Shown in pieces: positions 1 through 8,703 of a stretch of 64,000 bases of DNA. Source of the DNA: Carboxylicivirga sp. GTDB lineage: Bacteria > Bacteroidota > Bacteroidia > Bacteroidales > Marinilabiliaceae. The first letter of the stretch is position 1; every line of letters begins with the position of its first letter. Position numbers and translations under genes: made by a program. Location of the stretch: the NCBI GenBank assembly GCA_025210475.1, contig JAOARW010000029.1, positions 1 through 64,000 on the forward strand, given 5' to 3'. The notes under the pieces are model-generated. The model did not search any database. It saw nothing but the letters and a program-made list of their open reading frames with translations, and was not told the DNA's origin.

Positions 1-46
1 ACGGTCTAACTTTGATATAATCTGAGAGAATAAGTTTATCTTTAAC

Positions 47-158
47 ATGTGAGAAGACATTTTTTGTTGTGCAACTCAAAGATAATTTGAGATACTTAAA
101 ATTCTTCTCACATTGTTAATCGTTTAGGACGCTATTGGTTGCAAAGCAATAATAAACG
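47..158. other. Two adjacent stem-loops upstream of the biotin locus
   Basis: A perfect 10-bp inverted repeat (ATGTGAGAAG at 47-56, CTTCTCACAT at 104-113) encloses smaller hairpins GTTG/CAAC (66-69, 72-75) and CTCAAA/TTTGAG (75-80, 86-91). A second stem-loop follows: CGTTTA at 121-126 pairs with TAAACG at 153-158, with TATTG/CAATA inside. The structures lie upstream of the likely -7 element at 184-191, so they could be the 3' end of an earlier transcript or a DNA-level element. I do not recognise them as a known RNA family. Confidence 0.4.
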
Positions 159-191
159 CTTGTTGTGATTTAAAAATATCTGTTAGATTTG
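159..191 (+). promoter_or_regulatory. Probable promoter of the leader gene and biotin locus
   Basis: TAGATTTG at 184-191 fits the Bacteroidota -7 consensus TAnnTTTG. A TTG at 160-162 lies 21 bases upstream as a possible -33 element. Transcription would begin close to 197, so the GTG at 197 would be nearly leaderless. Confidence 0.4.
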
Positions 192-196
192 CAGCT

Positions 197-568
197 GTGA
201 ATTATTTATCTCAAAATAGTAATCAGCAATCCGTAAGGGTATTTAAGAAATGGAGCCGTAAGGGTTACGCCATTTTCGGATCATTGGGCAATGTGGTGCA
301 CATCGGTCGCTTATCGGTTGATTTATTGCAATGGATTGGTCAGTTGCTTTTCCAAATAGACCTGCTATTAAAACAGGCTGTAAATTCAGGAATAGAGGAG
401 GATGAGATTAGTTTGGATGAGATCAATGAAGAACTGTTATTGGCATTGGTTGTTAAGACGGATGCGACTGCGTATGTAAAGAAAAAATGTAGAATAATAT
501 TCAACCGCCAACAGGGTAAATCTTTGTTGGCGGTTTTTATTTTTATGAGGTATGGTACAGGAAATTAA
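197..568 (+). CDS. Small basic/amphipathic leader protein upstream of bioB
   Basis: The product is unknown. The frame opens at GTG 197 and contains a conserved-looking block around residues 14-42 (FKKWSRKGYAIF, then SLG, then HIGRLSV), followed by a hydrophobic stretch and an acidic segment. It resembles short W-S-R-K-x-Y-type peptides that I associate with Bacteroidota transport and vitamin loci; this is from memory and not checked. As read, the frame runs through a perfect intrinsic terminator (503-538) and overlaps bioB by 17 bases, which is odd. Removing one A from the A6 run at 482-487 would end the protein at TAA 495-497, just before the terminator, giving a normal gene of about 100 residues. 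The last 25 residues are therefore doubtful. The GTG start is weakly supported because no other in-frame start is visible. Confidence 0.5.
   Translation: MNYLSQNSNQQSVRVFKKWSRKGYAIFGSLGNVVHIGRLSVDLLQWIGQLLFQIDLLLKQAVNSGIEEDEISLDEINEELLLALVVKTDATAYVKKKCRIIFNRQQGKSLLAVFIFMRYGTGN
503..540 (+). terminator. Intrinsic terminator directly ahead of bioB
   Basis: A perfect 11-bp stem (AACCGCCAACA at 503-513, TGTTGGCGGTT at 525-535) with an 11-base loop is followed by TTTATTTTT. It ends about 16 bases before the bioB start and no promoter is evident between them, so the biotin genes probably depend on read-through or on a promoter inside the leader gene. Confidence 0.8.
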
Positions 569-1538
569 AGAACGGATTTTGCAGGGTGGCTCCATCACAC
601 AAGCCGAGGCTTTGGCGATGATTGATTTGGAAGATAAGCAGGCGTTGTATGAGGCAGCCGATGAATTACGTCAGCATTTCAAAGGTGATTTTATGGAAAT
701 GTGTTCAATCATGAATGCCAAATCGGGAAAATGCACGCAGAATTGTAAGTGGTGTTCACAATCCATGTTTCACAAAACCAATGTGGAAGAGTATGAGCTG
801 GTTGATTTAAAGGAAGCTGAGCAACTGGCCGAGGAAAACGCCAGTAAAGGGGTATACCGTTTTTCATTGGTTACGAGCGGACGCTCAATTTCCAACGGCA
901 ATTTGGATAAGTTGTGTGGGGTGTATAAAAATATTCAGAAAAAAACACCGATTCACCTCTGTGCTTCAATGGGTTTGTTAAACCGATCGCAGCTGGATAA
1001 ACTAAAAGAATCGGGGGTGGGGCATTATCACTGTAATATCGAAACAGCACCCTCCTATTTTAAGGAAGTGTGTACCTCACATACCATGGAAGATAAAATA
1101 AGGACCATCAGAGCGGCGCGAGCAGCAGGTATGGGCATTTGCTCGGGTGGTATTATCGGCATGGGAGAAACCATGGAACAACGCATTGAGATGGCTTTTA
1201 CTTTGAATGAGCTGGAGATAGAATCCATTCCTTTAAATGTGCTGATGCCCGTTGAAGGAACAGAGTTATCGGCCACAAAACCCTTAACTGATGAAGAAAT
1301 TCTTAGCACTTTTGCCTTATTTCGTTTTATCAATCCCAAAGCCAATATTCGTCTGGCTGGCGGACGTAATCTGATTAGCCACATTCAGGATAAAGCCTTA
1401 AAAGCCGGTGTAAGTGCCGCTCTGGTTGGCGATTACTTAACAACCATTGGAACCAATATCAATCAGGACAAAACGGCTTTTAACAATGCCGGTTTTAGCT
1501 TGGATCATGAGCTGTTAGAATCAGTTAGTAGAGAATAA
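552..1538 (+). CDS. bioB: Biotin synthase
   Basis: This radical-SAM enzyme inserts sulphur into dethiobiotin to make biotin, the last step of the pathway. Its 328 residues are normal for the family. The CxxxCxxC motif that binds the [4Fe-4S] cluster is visible (KCTQNCKWCSQS, about residues 56-67). CSGGI, which carries a [2Fe-2S] ligand, and RLAGGR, which carries the unusual arginine ligand, are also present. The dethiobiotin-binding YNHNLDT motif reads YHCNIET, a variant. The ATG at 552 follows an intrinsic terminator by only 16 bases and no Shine-Dalgarno is visible, as is usual in this phylum. It is the first gene of bioB-A-F-G-C-D. Confidence 0.97.
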   Translation: MVQEIKERILQGGSITQAEALAMIDLEDKQALYEAADELRQHFKGDFMEMCSIMNAKSGKCTQNCKWCSQSMFHKTNVEEYELVDLKEAEQLAEENASKGVYRFSLVTSGRSISNGNLDKLCGVYKNIQKKTPIHLCASMGLLNRSQLDKLKESGVGHYHCNIETAPSYFKEVCTSHTMEDKIRTIRAARAAGMGICSGGIIGMGETMEQRIEMAFTLNELEIESIPLNVLMPVEGTELSATKPLTDEEILSTFALFRFINPKANIRLAGGRNLISHIQDKALKAGVSAALVGDYLTTIGTNINQDKTAFNNAGFSLDHELLESVSRE

Positions 1539-1637
1539 CTTATAATTAGCAGTGATTTTTCCTAAAACAGAAACCGTTAGTATTCTTTCATTTTCTCCCT
1601 TAGGAACACAGGTGCAATTTTGAAGAAAACACAAACA

Positions 1638-2927
1638 ATGGATCTAAACCAATTAATAGAATTTGACCGCGAGCATATCTGGCATCCCTATACTTCGATG
1701 ACTGATCCTTTACCAGTTTTTCCGGTTGAAAAGGCTGAGGGCTGTTCAATTCACCTGAAAGACGGACGGGTGCTGGTTGATGGCATGTCTTCGTGGTGGG
1801 CTGCTGTTCATGGCTATAATCATCCGGTATTAAATAAAGCCATTGAAAAACAGATGGGGCAAATGTCGCACATCATGTTTGGCGGATTAACCCACCAGCC
1901 GGCTGTTGAATTAGCCGAAAAGCTTGTGGCAATAACACCTCCGGCCTTTCAAAAAGTGTTTTATTGCGATTCGGGCTCAGTAGCCGTTGAGGTGGCCATG
2001 AAGATGGCTATGCAATATTGGATTGCCCGCCAAAAGGGCGATAAATCAAAGTTTGCAACCATTCGTTCCGGTTATCATGGCGATACCTGGAATGCCATGT
2101 CGGTTTGTGATCCGGATACCGGCATGCACCATATCTTTAACAAAGCTTTACCCATTCAGTATTTTGCCCCCCAACCGCGCTGTCAATATGGCTCAAAGGA
2201 TGTTGCCGATGATCTGACTCACATGGAAGAGCTGCTAAAAAAGCATCATCAGGAGCTGGCAGCAATAATTCTGGAACCCATTGTGCAGGGGGCAGGCGGC
2301 ATGTGGTTTTATTCGGCTGATTATTTGAAGGGAATGCGCCAATTGTGCGCTCGCTATCAGGTTTTGTTGATTGCCGATGAGATAGCCACTGGTTTTGGAC
2401 GAACGGGTCAACTGTTTGCCTGCGAACATGCGGGAATTGAACCGGATATTATGTGTTTAGGCAAGGCCATTACGGGCGGATATATGAGCTTTGCAGCTAC
2501 ATTAACAACAACCGAAATTGCAGAAACCATCAGTAAGGGCGAACCCGGGGTGTTTATGCATGGCCCTACTTTTATGGGAAATCCATTAGCTTGTGCAGTA
2601 GCCAATGCCAGCATCGATTTATTATTATCGACTGGTTGGCAGGCTAAAGTAAAACACATTGAAAAAGAGCTTTGGATAGGCCTCGAAAAATGCCAGGCTT
2701 TGCCAAATGTTGCAGACGTTCGTTGCCTTGGTGCCATTGGTGTGGTTGAACTTAATAAGGCAGTTGATATGGCGGTGGTGCAAAAGCACTTTGTTGACTT
2801 GGGTGTATGGGTGCGCCCATTTGGCAAAAACGTTTACCTGATGCCGCCATTTATAATCACCGACGCCGAAATAGCTAAACTGTGTGATGCGGTATGGCAG
2901 GTTATAAACAAGGAGGGCGAGAAATGA
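1638..2927 (+). CDS. bioA: Adenosylmethionine-8-amino-7-oxononanoate aminotransferase
   Basis: A PLP-dependent class III aminotransferase that converts KAPA to DAPA using S-adenosylmethionine as amino donor. The N-terminal WHPYTSM motif and the PLP-lysine region [11 protein letters not shown] identify BioA rather than another class III enzyme. A TTG at 1620 also opens the frame, but the ATG at 1638 gives the usual N-terminus (MDLNQL, then [11 protein letters not shown]), so I use 1638. The product is 429 residues. The stop overlaps the next start as ATGA, indicating translational coupling with bioF. The gap from bioB is about 100 bases and contains no clear terminator. Confidence 0.96.
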   Translation: MDLNQLIEFDREHIWHPYTSMTDPLPVFPVEKAEGCSIHLKDGRVLVDGMSSWWAAVHGYNHPVLNKAIEKQMGQMSHIMFGGLTHQPAVELAEKLVAITPPAFQKVFYCDSGSVAVEVAMKMAMQYWIARQKGDKSKFATIRSGYHGDTWNAMSVCDPDTGMHHIFNKALPIQYFAPQPRCQYGSKDVADDLTHMEELLKKHHQELAAIILEPIVQGAGGMWFYSADYLKGMRQLCARYQVLLIADEIATGFGRTGQLFACEHAGIEPDIMCLGKAITGGYMSFAATLTTTEIAETISKGEPGVFMHGPTFMGNPLACAVANASIDLLLSTGWQAKVKHIEKELWIGLEKCQALPNVADVRCLGAIGVVELNKAVDMAVVQKHFVDLGVWVRPFGKNVYLMPPFIITDAEIAKLCDAVWQVINKEGEK

Positions 2928-4081
2928 ATGTTGATCAACAACTGAAGCACCTGCAGGAGCAAGGACAATTGCGGAGCCTGAAAACTATTGGGCCGGAAGC
3001 AGGTGCTTATTGTACCTACATGGGACGCCGGCTTTTGAATCTGACATCAAATGACTACCTGGGTTTGGCCAATGATAAGGCAGTAAAACAGACTTTTTTG
3101 AAAGAAACAGACATCGATAAATTGATGTTTGGTGCTTCTTCATCGCGCTTATTAACGGGTAATAACCAATTGTACGATGAGGTGGAAGGGCTGTTGACCA
3201 GTCTTTATAAGGCCAAGTCAGCCTTATTTTTTAACAGCGGCTACCATGCCAATATGGGCATATTGCCGGCATTGACCGATAAGCACGATTTGATTTTATC
3301 CGATAAACTGTGCCACGCCAGCATCATTGATGGCATTCGTTTGTGTCAGGCCGATCACCTACGCTATCATCACATGGATTATGAGCAACTGGCTTCAATT
3401 CTAAATAAGAAGCGCCAGTCTTATAAGCGGGTTTTTATTGTTACTGAGTCGGTATTTAGCATGGATGGTGACTTGAGTGATTTGCAAAAATTGGTAGCCA
3501 TTAAAAATAAATTTGACTGTATCCTTTACGTGGATGAAGCCCATGCGGTGGGAGTTTCAGGTGACGAAGGGCTGGGTTTGTGTGAGCAACAAGGCATGAC
3601 AAATCAGATCGATATCCTGATTGGAACCCTGGGTAAAGCTTATGCTTCGGTGGGGGCTTTTGCCATTTTAAACGACGGTCTAAAACAACTGCTGGTAAAT
3701 AAAGCGCGCACCTTAATTTATACCACTGCACTGCCGCCGGTAAACATGGCCTGGACCCGTTTTATACTGGAGCGAATACCCGGCTTCAAATCTCAACGCC
3801 AGCAATTAAGGTCATTATCAGCCTATCTGTTTGATGCCTTGAGGTCGAAAGGTTATATCGTGCATCAGAGCCATATTATGCCTGTGATGGTAGGTGATAA
3901 TAAAGTTGCCGTTCAGCTGGCCGATCATCTTCAGAAGCAGGGATTTTTGGTTTTGCCCATTCGTCCGCCAACGGTGCCGATTAATACAGCCCGCTTGCGT
4001 ATTTCCTTAACGGCTAATATGCAGCAGGAGCAATTAGAACAATGCATGCAAAGTATTCCCGATTATAAAAAAGAGTATTGA
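2924..4081 (+). CDS. bioF: 8-amino-7-oxononanoate synthase
   Basis: A PLP enzyme of the alpha-oxoamine synthase family that condenses pimeloyl-ACP with L-alanine to form KAPA. The catalytic lysine is in [12 protein letters not shown]. The substrate-site segment SSSRLLTGN and the DEAHAVG motif are typical. The ATG at 2924 overlaps the bioA stop and gives 385 residues; an upstream in-frame start at 2894 would add 10 residues inside bioA and is unlikely. The following gene starts within the stop codon (TGATG), so bioA, bioF and bioG are tightly coupled. Confidence 0.96.
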   Translation: MNVDQQLKHLQEQGQLRSLKTIGPEAGAYCTYMGRRLLNLTSNDYLGLANDKAVKQTFLKETDIDKLMFGASSSRLLTGNNQLYDEVEGLLTSLYKAKSALFFNSGYHANMGILPALTDKHDLILSDKLCHASIIDGIRLCQADHLRYHHMDYEQLASILNKKRQSYKRVFIVTESVFSMDGDLSDLQKLVAIKNKFDCILYVDEAHAVGVSGDEGLGLCEQQGMTNQIDILIGTLGKAYASVGAFAILNDGLKQLLVNKARTLIYTTALPPVNMAWTRFILERIPGFKSQRQQLRSLSAYLFDALRSKGYIVHQSHIMPVMVGDNKVAVQLADHLQKQGFLVLPIRPPTVPINTARLRISLTANMQQEQLEQCMQSIPDYKKEY

Positions 4082-4749
4082 TGAAACATAGTTGGTTACA
4101 TAAAAAAGACGCGAAAAAACTTATTCTGTTTTTCGGTGGATGGAGCTGCGATGAGCAGGCTTTTAAAACCATCCCAAGCGAGGATTACGATGTGGTGATG
4201 CTTTATGATTACAGCAACCTGACATTTCCTTTGGAAGTGGAAAATGCCATGGATAACTACAGCGAGGTTTCATTGCTTGCATGGTCCTTTGGCGTATGGG
4301 TGGCACAAATAGCTTTATATCCCTTAAAAGATCGACTGAAAAATACGGTGGCTATCAATGGCACCTTACATCCCGTAGATCGATCTTATGGTATACCGAC
4401 TCCCATTGCATTGGGAACTTTATCGGGTTTATCGGATAAGAATCTGAAAAAATTCCACCGTCGCATGTTTTCCAACCGGGATGATTGGTCAAGGTTTGAA
4501 GCGGCTTATCCTTTGCGGGCCTTCGATGAGGTAAAGAATGAATTATTCTTGCTATTCGAACATTTTAAAGTGCAAAAGCCAAAGCACGATTTTTACCAGA
4601 CAGCCATTATTAGTAAAGAAGATTTGATTTTCTCCGCCGTTAACCAAACGAACTATTGGCAAGGCAAGGCTAAATTGATTGAAATGCAGCAAGGGCATTT
4701 TTGCTTTTATGTTTTTCAGGATTGGAAGGAAATTATCGGTTTAAAATAA
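4081..4749 (+). CDS. bioG: Pimeloyl-ACP methyl ester carboxylesterase, BioG type
   Basis: An alpha/beta-hydrolase of the DUF452/BioG family, which removes the methyl ester from pimeloyl-ACP methyl ester and so ends fatty-acid-type elongation in biotin synthesis. BioG replaces BioH in many bacteria. The N-terminal FFGGWSCDEQAF and the nucleophile elbow LLAWSFGVWVA, with serine in W-S-x-G-V-W, match this family rather than BioH, whose elbow reads GWSLGG. The ATG at 4081 shares a base with the bioF stop; a TTG one codon earlier is not needed. At 222 residues it has normal BioG length. It is followed by bioC, its pathway partner, after 7 bases. Confidence 0.9.
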   Translation: MKHSWLHKKDAKKLILFFGGWSCDEQAFKTIPSEDYDVVMLYDYSNLTFPLEVENAMDNYSEVSLLAWSFGVWVAQIALYPLKDRLKNTVAINGTLHPVDRSYGIPTPIALGTLSGLSDKNLKKFHRRMFSNRDDWSRFEAAYPLRAFDEVKNELFLLFEHFKVQKPKHDFYQTAIISKEDLIFSAVNQTNYWQGKAKLIEMQQGHFCFYVFQDWKEIIGLK

Positions 4750-4756
4750 TACCCTA

Positions 4757-5545
4757 ATGACGGAATTAAACATCGCTGTAAGAAAGCAGGAAGTGAATAA
4801 ATGCTTGTTAAAAAAAAGGTTTCGCTCAGCACAGTCAACCTATAATGCGCACGCAAAGGTACAGCAGGATATGGCCGTTCGATTGGCAAATCTGGCACAA
4901 GCACATGTTCCTGCCAGTCAGAAAAAGCTATTGGAATTTGGCTGTGGTACTGGTTTACTAACCAACGAGATAATGAAGTGCTTTGAGGTAGATACCTACA
5001 CATACAATGATTTGGTGGATGATGCCGATCAGAGTATTTTGCCTTTGATCGATGCGCAGGTACAGCAAACCCGCTTTATTGCAGGCGATGTGGAACAAAT
5101 CGAGTTTCCTGCTGGGCAGGACAGCATCTGGTCGGGAGCAACCATTCAATGGATCGATCATCTTGGGAACTTTTTTCAGAAACTACATTCCGCACTTAAT
5201 GAAGGTGGCTATCTGGTGTTATCATCCTTTGGGCCTGATAATTACCAAGAGATTAAGTGCCTGACTGGTAATGGAATTACCTACAAGACTAAAGAGCAGA
5301 TTCGAGAATTGGCGGCACCGTATTTCGAATTGGTGGCTTTTGAAGAATGGCAACATAACATGTGGTTTAAATCGCCAATGGAAGTGTTGAAACACATGCG
5401 ATATACCGGTGTTAACAGTGTTAGCCATTGCCGTTGGAGCAAAGGGCAGATGCAGGCTTTTATGGCGGACTATGATCAGTTCCTTCAGTTGGAAGGTTAT
5501 CCGCTTACCTATCATCCTTATTTAATGATTTTTAAAAAGAAATAA
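4757..5545 (+). CDS. bioC: Malonyl-ACP O-methyltransferase
   Basis: A class I SAM-dependent methyltransferase that methylates malonyl-ACP to prime pimeloyl-chain synthesis. The SAM-binding motif I reads LEFGCGTGLLT (about residues 55-65). The N-terminal KRFRSAQSTYNAHAKVQ segment is characteristic of BioC, which needs an extended N-terminus. WSGATIQWIDHLGNFF corresponds to the conserved post-II region. At 262 residues it fits the family. It lies between bioG and bioD, with only one base separating it from bioD. Confidence 0.94.
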   Translation: MTELNIAVRKQEVNKCLLKKRFRSAQSTYNAHAKVQQDMAVRLANLAQAHVPASQKKLLEFGCGTGLLTNEIMKCFEVDTYTYNDLVDDADQSILPLIDAQVQQTRFIAGDVEQIEFPAGQDSIWSGATIQWIDHLGNFFQKLHSALNEGGYLVLSSFGPDNYQEIKCLTGNGITYKTKEQIRELAAPYFELVAFEEWQHNMWFKSPMEVLKHMRYTGVNSVSHCRWSKGQMQAFMADYDQFLQLEGYPLTYHPYLMIFKKK

Positions 5546-5546
5546 T

Positions 5547-6224
5547 ATGAGCACCTATTTTATAACAGCTATTGATACGGATGCCGGCAAAACGATTGTC
5601 ACCGGCCTTCTGGCCAGGTATCTAAAAGAAAAAGGTGAGAATGTAATTACCATGAAGCTGTCGCAAACGGGTTGTGAAGAACGCTCAGACGATTTATTGG
5701 CACATCGGCGTTTAATGGATATCGACTGGCTTCCCGAAGATCAGCAGGGGCTGACCTGCCCTTATTTATTTCGATTTCCAGCCAGCCCTCATCTGGCTGC
5801 AGAAATGGAAGGCATCACCATTGAAGAGGTCAAGCTTGATGAAGCTATCTCTACCATTCAACAATCCTATGAAACCATTTTGCTTGAAGGAGTAGGAGGG
5901 TTGATGGTACCCATTAATTCTGAATTACTTGTTGCTGATTATATCCAGAAACATAATTTTCCGCTTATTCTGGTTACATCCGGACGCTTGGGTTCTATCA
6001 ATCATACCCTGTTAACGCTGGAGGTGATGAAAAAACGTAGTATCCCCCTCTATGGTTTGGTTTATAACCATTATCCGGTTACTGAGCCGGAGATAACTAA
6101 AGATTCATCAAAAGTACTTAAGCAATACCTTCATCAGTATTATCCAGATGCATTATGGGCAGAGGTGCCGATTCTAAAAAACAGTGAAGTCCCCGAGTTG
6201 GATATGGAGGAGTGGTTTCGATAA
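5547..6224 (+). CDS. bioD: ATP-dependent dethiobiotin synthetase
   Basis: Closes the ureido ring of dethiobiotin from DAPA, CO2 and ATP. The N-terminal P-loop reads AIDTDAGKT, a variant of the usual G-T-D-T-x-V-G-K-T that keeps GKT. LLEGVGGLMVPI is the typical DAPA-binding segment, and VTSGRLGSINHTLL is the conserved region near the nucleotide site. At 225 residues it has normal length. It is the last gene of the operon. I see no strong hairpin terminator in the following 280 bases, which are AT-rich and contain no recognisable gene. Confidence 0.95.
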   Translation: MSTYFITAIDTDAGKTIVTGLLARYLKEKGENVITMKLSQTGCEERSDDLLAHRRLMDIDWLPEDQQGLTCPYLFRFPASPHLAAEMEGITIEEVKLDEAISTIQQSYETILLEGVGGLMVPINSELLVADYIQKHNFPLILVTSGRLGSINHTLLTLEVMKKRSIPLYGLVYNHYPVTEPEITKDSSKVLKQYLHQYYPDALWAEVPILKNSEVPELDMEEWFR

Positions 6225-6508
6225 TTGGGCTTTTATCCACCTCTTATAATTTTATAATAATACGAATTAAGGTTTAAAAAAATCAACACGGAGGCACTGA
6301 GAAAAGATTTTAACAGAGAGATTTAGTTTTTGTACTAAACCTTTGAAACTGTTTGTATTTGTATCTGATTTAAAACAATTGAAAGTCAGCAGATTCTACC
6401 TGAGTGGTTCATTTTTGTGCGGGATACGAAGAAGATAATCTCCAATAAAGATGCAATTGTATTTCTTTTTCCCTAACTTTTTTAAGCTAACATTAAAGGC
6501 CGAACACT

Positions 6509-6880
6509 ATGAAAGGGGGAAAAATCAATTTAATCGATCTGGATTTTGAGTATAAGATGTGGAAAAATCGTCTGAATCTGTTTGTGAAAGAAATAGAGAT
6601 ACTTAAAAACAGAAATGAAGAAGTAAAGGACGAGCAGTATATTTCGGAGCTAAATACGGTGGAGTTGATGGTGCTGGATGAGCACAGCGAACAACTGCGA
6701 AAATTGAGCAACCGCATTAAAGTACAGGAAAATGAGTTGCAGTTTTACAACAAGGATTTTCCAATAACACAAGATCATCAATATTTTAAGGAGCACGAGG
6801 TACTGCGTAAGAAAATGCAGGATATCTCAAAAGTTCATTTATATCGGGTGGCCGACTTAATAAAAGCATTGGGAATCTAG
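6509..6880 (+). CDS. Hypothetical coiled-coil protein
   Basis: I do not recognise the product. The 123 residues are highly charged, with no signal peptide or membrane segment. Most of the sequence from residue 10 to 115 has the heptad-like leucine/isoleucine spacing expected of a long helix or coiled coil (LNLFVKEIEILKNR, LRKLSNRIKVQENEL). A cytoplasmic structural or adaptor role is possible but not shown. It stands alone, about 280 bases after bioD, and is followed by a strong intrinsic terminator. The ATG at 6509 is preceded by an AT-rich region without a Shine-Dalgarno. Confidence 0.7.
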   Translation: MKGGKINLIDLDFEYKMWKNRLNLFVKEIEILKNRNEEVKDEQYISELNTVELMVLDEHSEQLRKLSNRIKVQENELQFYNKDFPITQDHQYFKEHEVLRKKMQDISKVHLYRVADLIKALGI

Positions 6881-6903
6881 TGTTTATCAGAAAGGCTTGG
6901 ACT

Positions 6904-6942
6904 AAGAACCTGCATTGCTCCAGGCAATAGCAGGTTCTTTTA
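6904..6942 (+). terminator. Intrinsic terminator
   Basis: AAGAACCTGC (6904-6913) pairs with GCAGGTTCTT (6930-6939), with an inner stem ATTGC/GCAAT, followed by T residues. It terminates the coiled-coil gene. Confidence 0.85.
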
Positions 6943-7035
6943 TACACGAAAATAATGCTATGCTGAGTTCGATTTAAATTTTAGAACTTAGTAACACATG
7001 TGCCTTACTCAAGATTCAATTTTCTGAAACTATAA

Positions 7036-7106
7036 CGCCCTTCGACTGGGCTCATGGAGCAGGTTTTGACCGATTACTAATAGCTATCAGCTAGTAGCTA
7101 TTGGCT
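7036..7106. repeat. Intergenic palindromic repeat fragments
   Basis: The segment CCCTTCGACTGGGCTCATGG (from about 7038) resembles the dispersed CCTTCGACT-GCTCAGG palindromes seen in many Bacteroidota genomes. Shortly after it, AATAGCTA (7079-7086) pairs with TAGCTATT (7095-7102), followed by GGCTTTTT. Neither encodes a protein. A similar GGCT-AGC-AGCC hairpin lies at 42317-42327, just ahead of the pseudouridine synthase gene. Confidence 0.4.
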
Positions 7107-7184
7107 TTTTAAAGGTAGATGGTTGCAACTTTTCTCTTATCGTTTATGTGTTTTGTAACATCATTGAAGGTGATTTTAGTCACT

Positions 7185-7213
7185 TTTGCAGGGCGACCGA
7201 AGCCCTAATTTTG
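7185..7213 (+). promoter_or_regulatory. Possible promoter of the EFR1-type gene
   Basis: TAATTTTG (7206-7213) matches TAnnTTTG, with TTTG at 7185-7188. The 17-base spacing is slightly short for this promoter class. Confidence 0.4.
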
Positions 7214-7254
7214 TAGCGTAATTATTGATGCAATTAAATCGAACTGCTAATTAA

Positions 7255-8052
7255 ATGTTACAGCAAACAGGCACTAGGGAACAAAGTCCAACGAATGTTC
7301 ACGCCATTTTTTTTAGTCCGGCCCGGTCAACGAAGAAGGTAGTTGAAGCCATTGCTTCTGGGATTTCTGAAACTGTGCAAATCCATGATATCACTCAGGG
7401 TATTCAAACGGATATAAGCATTGCAGCAACTGATATTGCAGTGGTGGGCGTACCGGCTTATTCAGGACGCGTACCTGAACTGGCCCGTGATTACCTGAAA
7501 AAGATCAAAGGCAATGGCGCCCGTACGATAGTGACATGTGTGTACGGAAATAACGATTATCAGTATACTTTGGACGAGTTGACACATTTGTGCAGCGATT
7601 GCGGTTTTACCCCGATCAGCTCAGGCGCGTTTGTGGCGCGTCATTCTATTTTCCAGGAAGTAGGAAAGGGGCGACCAGATCAGAAGGACCTGGATAAGGC
7701 CCGCCAGTTTGGCAAGCAGAGTGTGAAACATTCCCGTTTAACAGCCTATGGTAAACGAAAACTAAATGGCCAGCATCCCAACGTTCCCTTTGGTGAGGTG
7801 CCAATTGTTGCCAAAGCCAATTCCAATTGCAATTTTTGTGGAGCCTGTGCCCGTCTGTGTCCGGTGGGTGCAATCGATCTTCAGAATCCTAAGAAAACCA
7901 ACAAAAAGAAGTGCATTGCCTGCGCTCGTTGTGTGGAAATGTGTTCATACAATGCCCGTAAGTTTAAAGGCTTAATGTACCACATTGCCCGCAAAAGATT
8001 CGAAGAGGCTAATCAGATTCGCAAAGAGGTAGAGGTATATATACCTTTGTAA
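7255..8052 (+). CDS. EFR1-type flavodoxin/ferredoxin fusion protein
   Basis: The 265-residue protein joins an N-terminal flavodoxin-like domain (about residues 12-160; FFSPARSTKKVVEAIA resembles the FMN phosphate loop) to a C-terminal bacterial ferredoxin domain with two 4Fe-4S motifs: CNFCGACARLCPVG and CIACARCVEMCSYNA. Such proteins probably move electrons between an FMN and iron-sulphur clusters; the physiological partner is unknown. It has no signal peptide and should be cytoplasmic. The ATG at 7255 is preceded by a plausible TAnnTTTG promoter. The next gene is 75 bases downstream and could be co-transcribed. Confidence 0.85.
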   Translation: MLQQTGTREQSPTNVHAIFFSPARSTKKVVEAIASGISETVQIHDITQGIQTDISIAATDIAVVGVPAYSGRVPELARDYLKKIKGNGARTIVTCVYGNNDYQYTLDELTHLCSDCGFTPISSGAFVARHSIFQEVGKGRPDQKDLDKARQFGKQSVKHSRLTAYGKRKLNGQHPNVPFGEVPIVAKANSNCNFCGACARLCPVGAIDLQNPKKTNKKKCIACARCVEMCSYNARKFKGLMYHIARKRFEEANQIRKEVEVYIPL

Positions 8053-8127
8053 TGTCTAAAACTAAAGAACGTTTGTCATCTTCATCTCCACTTTTTTCCC
8101 TTCCTTTGCAAAAAAGAAGAAAACACC

Positions 8128-8517
8128 ATGTACAAAGATTTCAAGACGCGCATTAAAGTTAAAGCAGAAATGGAAGATGCTTTTGCTGCATTTATTAATC
8201 CTTTTACCATTGAGCTGTGGAGTGGATATCCGGCAGTGATGAGCAAAGAGCCCAACTCCGAATTTTCACTGTGGGAGGGCGATATTGTTGGACGTGTTTT
8301 AGAAGTTGAAGAGGAAAAAAAGATTGTTCAGGAATGGTATTTTGGAGAGCAGGGCGAACCGTCAATTGTGACCTTGAAATTTTTCCCGCAAGGTGGAGGT
8401 AAAGTGCAAGTTGACCTTCTCCATACGAACATCCCTGATGAAGCCTATGAGGATATTATAGAAGGCTGGAACGATTATTACCTGGGTGCGATTAAAACCT
8501 TTTTAGAGGTAGAATAA
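8128..8517 (+). CDS. START-like / AHSA1-type (SRPBCC) protein
   Basis: A 129-residue cytoplasmic protein with the SRPBCC (Bet v1-like) pattern: an N-terminal strand and helix (DFKTRIKVKAEMEDAFAAFI), then alternating strands including WEGDIVGRVLEVEEEKKIVQEW, and a C-terminal helix ending in WNDYYLGAIKTFLEVE. These proteins bind hydrophobic ligands or act as chaperone cofactors; no substrate can be assigned. The length suits the short START-like proteins that are widespread in Bacteroidota. No catalytic residue is expected. Confidence 0.75.
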   Translation: MYKDFKTRIKVKAEMEDAFAAFINPFTIELWSGYPAVMSKEPNSEFSLWEGDIVGRVLEVEEEKKIVQEWYFGEQGEPSIVTLKFFPQGGGKVQVDLLHTNIPDEAYEDIIEGWNDYYLGAIKTFLEVE

Positions 8518-8703
8518 TCATACCATCTAGTACCAAATGTATCACCAAATAAGCTAAGCCATTTTGCTGATTACATAGGTCAATGCCCACTACTAGTCCC
8601 GAACATTAGTTGCGGCAGAAGTACAGAATAATTTTACCAATCGATTCGATTGGTGATAGGTATTTTCAAGAAAGGAATATACCTTAATCTTAACAGAAAA
8701 TAA

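Noticed and set aside
1..196. Biotin-related riboswitch or BirA operator
   Set aside because: No known biotin riboswitch class exists to match, and no TTGTAAACC/GGTTTACAA-type operator was found in the leader.
1055..1384. Minus-strand reading frame inside bioB
   Set aside because: It is a shadow of the bioB gene and shows no domain; the same applies to frames inside bioA, uvrA and malic enzyme.
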